A stretch of 64,000 nucleotides of DNA from Mycobacterium kyorinense (GTDB lineage Bacteria > Actinomycetota > Actinomycetes > Mycobacteriales > Mycobacteriaceae): contig NZ_LZKJ01000144.1 in assembly GCF_001672775.1 (NCBI RefSeq), positions 23,785 to 87,784 on the forward strand, read 5' to 3'. A model generated the notes under the pieces. That model saw only the letters and a list, made by a program, of their open reading frames with translations, made no database searches and was not told the DNA's origin. Positions 63,614 to 64,000 of this stretch are shown here, one piece after another. Position numbers and translations under genes: made by a program. Each line of letters starts with the position of its first letter. Within the stretch, counting starts at the first letter, position 1.

Positions 63614-63660
63614 ACATATATGGTCCTTTATCGGATGATATGTGTCAATAACACGACGTC
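63614..63660 (-). promoter_or_regulatory. Promoter/operator region of the toxin-antitoxin pair
   Basis: AT-rich DNA with the palindrome CATATATG (63615-63622), a TTGACA on the minus strand (63648-63643) and an inverted GTGT-CAATA-ACAC (63642-63654). The -10 cannot be placed with normal spacing. These symmetrical sites are candidates for autoregulation by the HTH protein. Confidence 0.45.
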
Positions 63661-64000
63661 AGACCATGCTAAATCGACCGTACGGACACTGGGGCGGCCT
63701 AATCCCCTCGAGAGTGACGGGTGCGCCTTCTCGAGGCGCTCGGGCCGACGCACCTCCGATCTCCAATGAGGGCCTCCGCCGTGTCCTTTAGGAGCAGTTG
63801 CGGCGTCGAACCGTTCCAACAAATCCGGACTGTCGCATTGCTCCCAGTGGGGGCTAGTAGAACGTGAGGCACGTTGTTGGGAGGATGTGTGGCGAAGCGT
63901 GCAACCCCATTTGTTAAGGACGCAACTCGATTCCACACTGTCACGCTCTGCGGACGATTGCAGTTCCCTAACGGCTTGTATACTGTCGGTTCCGGTCGAA
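63661..64000. other. Right-end region without a confident gene
   Basis: The only open frame that looks at all protein-like is 63699-63944 on the minus strand (81 residues, GTG start, MTVWNRVASLTNGVARF). It has no recognised motif, and an overlapping frame of similar length argues against a firm call. No RNA gene or repeat is recognised here. Confidence 0.4.
63699..63944 (-). CDS. Possible small hypothetical protein
   Basis: An 81-codon frame starting at GTG 63944, upstream of the toxin-antitoxin pair on the same strand. The central part (VPHVLLAPTGSNATVRICWN) has a mixed composition more like a protein than a shadow frame, but the C-terminus (CVGPSASRRRTRHSRG) does not. No family is recognised and the frame may be fortuitous. 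Confidence 0.25.
   Translation of the reverse strand: MTVWNRVASLTNGVARFATHPPNNVPHVLLAPTGSNATVRICWNGSTPQLLLKDTAEALIGDRRCVGPSASRRRTRHSRGD

Overview
The window is high-GC chromosomal DNA of a slow-growing Mycobacterium. Its gene order follows, in reverse orientation, the M. tuberculosis block from Rv1018c down to about Rv0998: glmU, prs, lpqT, rplY, pth, pks16, ispE, ksgA, rpfB, tatD, metG, then pabB, rsmI, pmt, arcA, alkB and the cAMP-regulated acetyltransferase. Further lineage marks are PE/PPE and EsxM/EsxN proteins, a MIRU-like repeat, and many genes whose start codon lies 6-7 nt after a TANNNT -10 box (leaderless transcripts). The species cannot be named from the sequence alone.

Layout. 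1-4.6 kb: housekeeping operon glmU-prs-arsC-lpqT, a short-chain dehydrogenase, rplY and pth. 4.6-4.8 kb: cruciform-like inverted repeats and a 21-bp tandem repeat. 4.8-13.1 kb: pks16, ispE, an inserted serine/threonine kinase, ksgA, rpfB (with a leader terminator), tatD and metG. 13.1-46 kb: a block of about 33 kb that M. tuberculosis lacks between metG and pabB. It holds a PAS protein, two acetyltransferase paralogues, a methyltransferase with an AlkB-type hydroxylase, a Tat-exported cholesterol oxidase, two TetR regulators, a PE-PPE-EsxM-EsxN cassette, and a complete Wzx/Wzy-type polysaccharide locus (22.7-42.8 kb). An FkbM methyltransferase and a flavoprotein/ECF41 sigma pair follow. 46-58.5 kb: pabB, rsmI, pmt, a nuclease gene bracketed by inverted repeats, arcA, soxR, alkB, two lipoproteins, an Ntn hydrolase, the acetyltransferase and gdhA. 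58.5-64 kb: accessory DNA with a TetR-diiron pair, a P450-TetR pair and a nucleotidyltransferase toxin/HTH antitoxin pair.

The polysaccharide locus is the most notable system. A rightward operon (22697-35237) opens with a leaderless 20-residue leader peptide. It then encodes nucleotide-sugar enzymes (RfbF-like nucleotidyltransferase, deacetylase, epimerase, RmlC-like isomerase, C-methyltransferases), a polyprenyl-phosphate sugar transferase, a WecG-type transferase, a Wzx flippase and further glycosyltransferases. A leftward operon (42782-35152) encodes a GAF-GGDEF-EAL cyclic-di-GMP protein, a lipoprotein glycoside hydrolase, a Wzz/BY-kinase-like protein lacking the Walker A lysine, a Wzy-like polymerase and a glycosyltransferase. 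The two operons converge at 35.2 kb. Together they could make, flip, polymerise and trim a surface or secreted heteropolysaccharide under cyclic-di-GMP influence. The promoter in front of the leader peptide closely resembles the one in front of the adjacent PE/PPE/Esx cassette.

All functional calls come from motifs, family resemblance and context read by eye. No database search was run.
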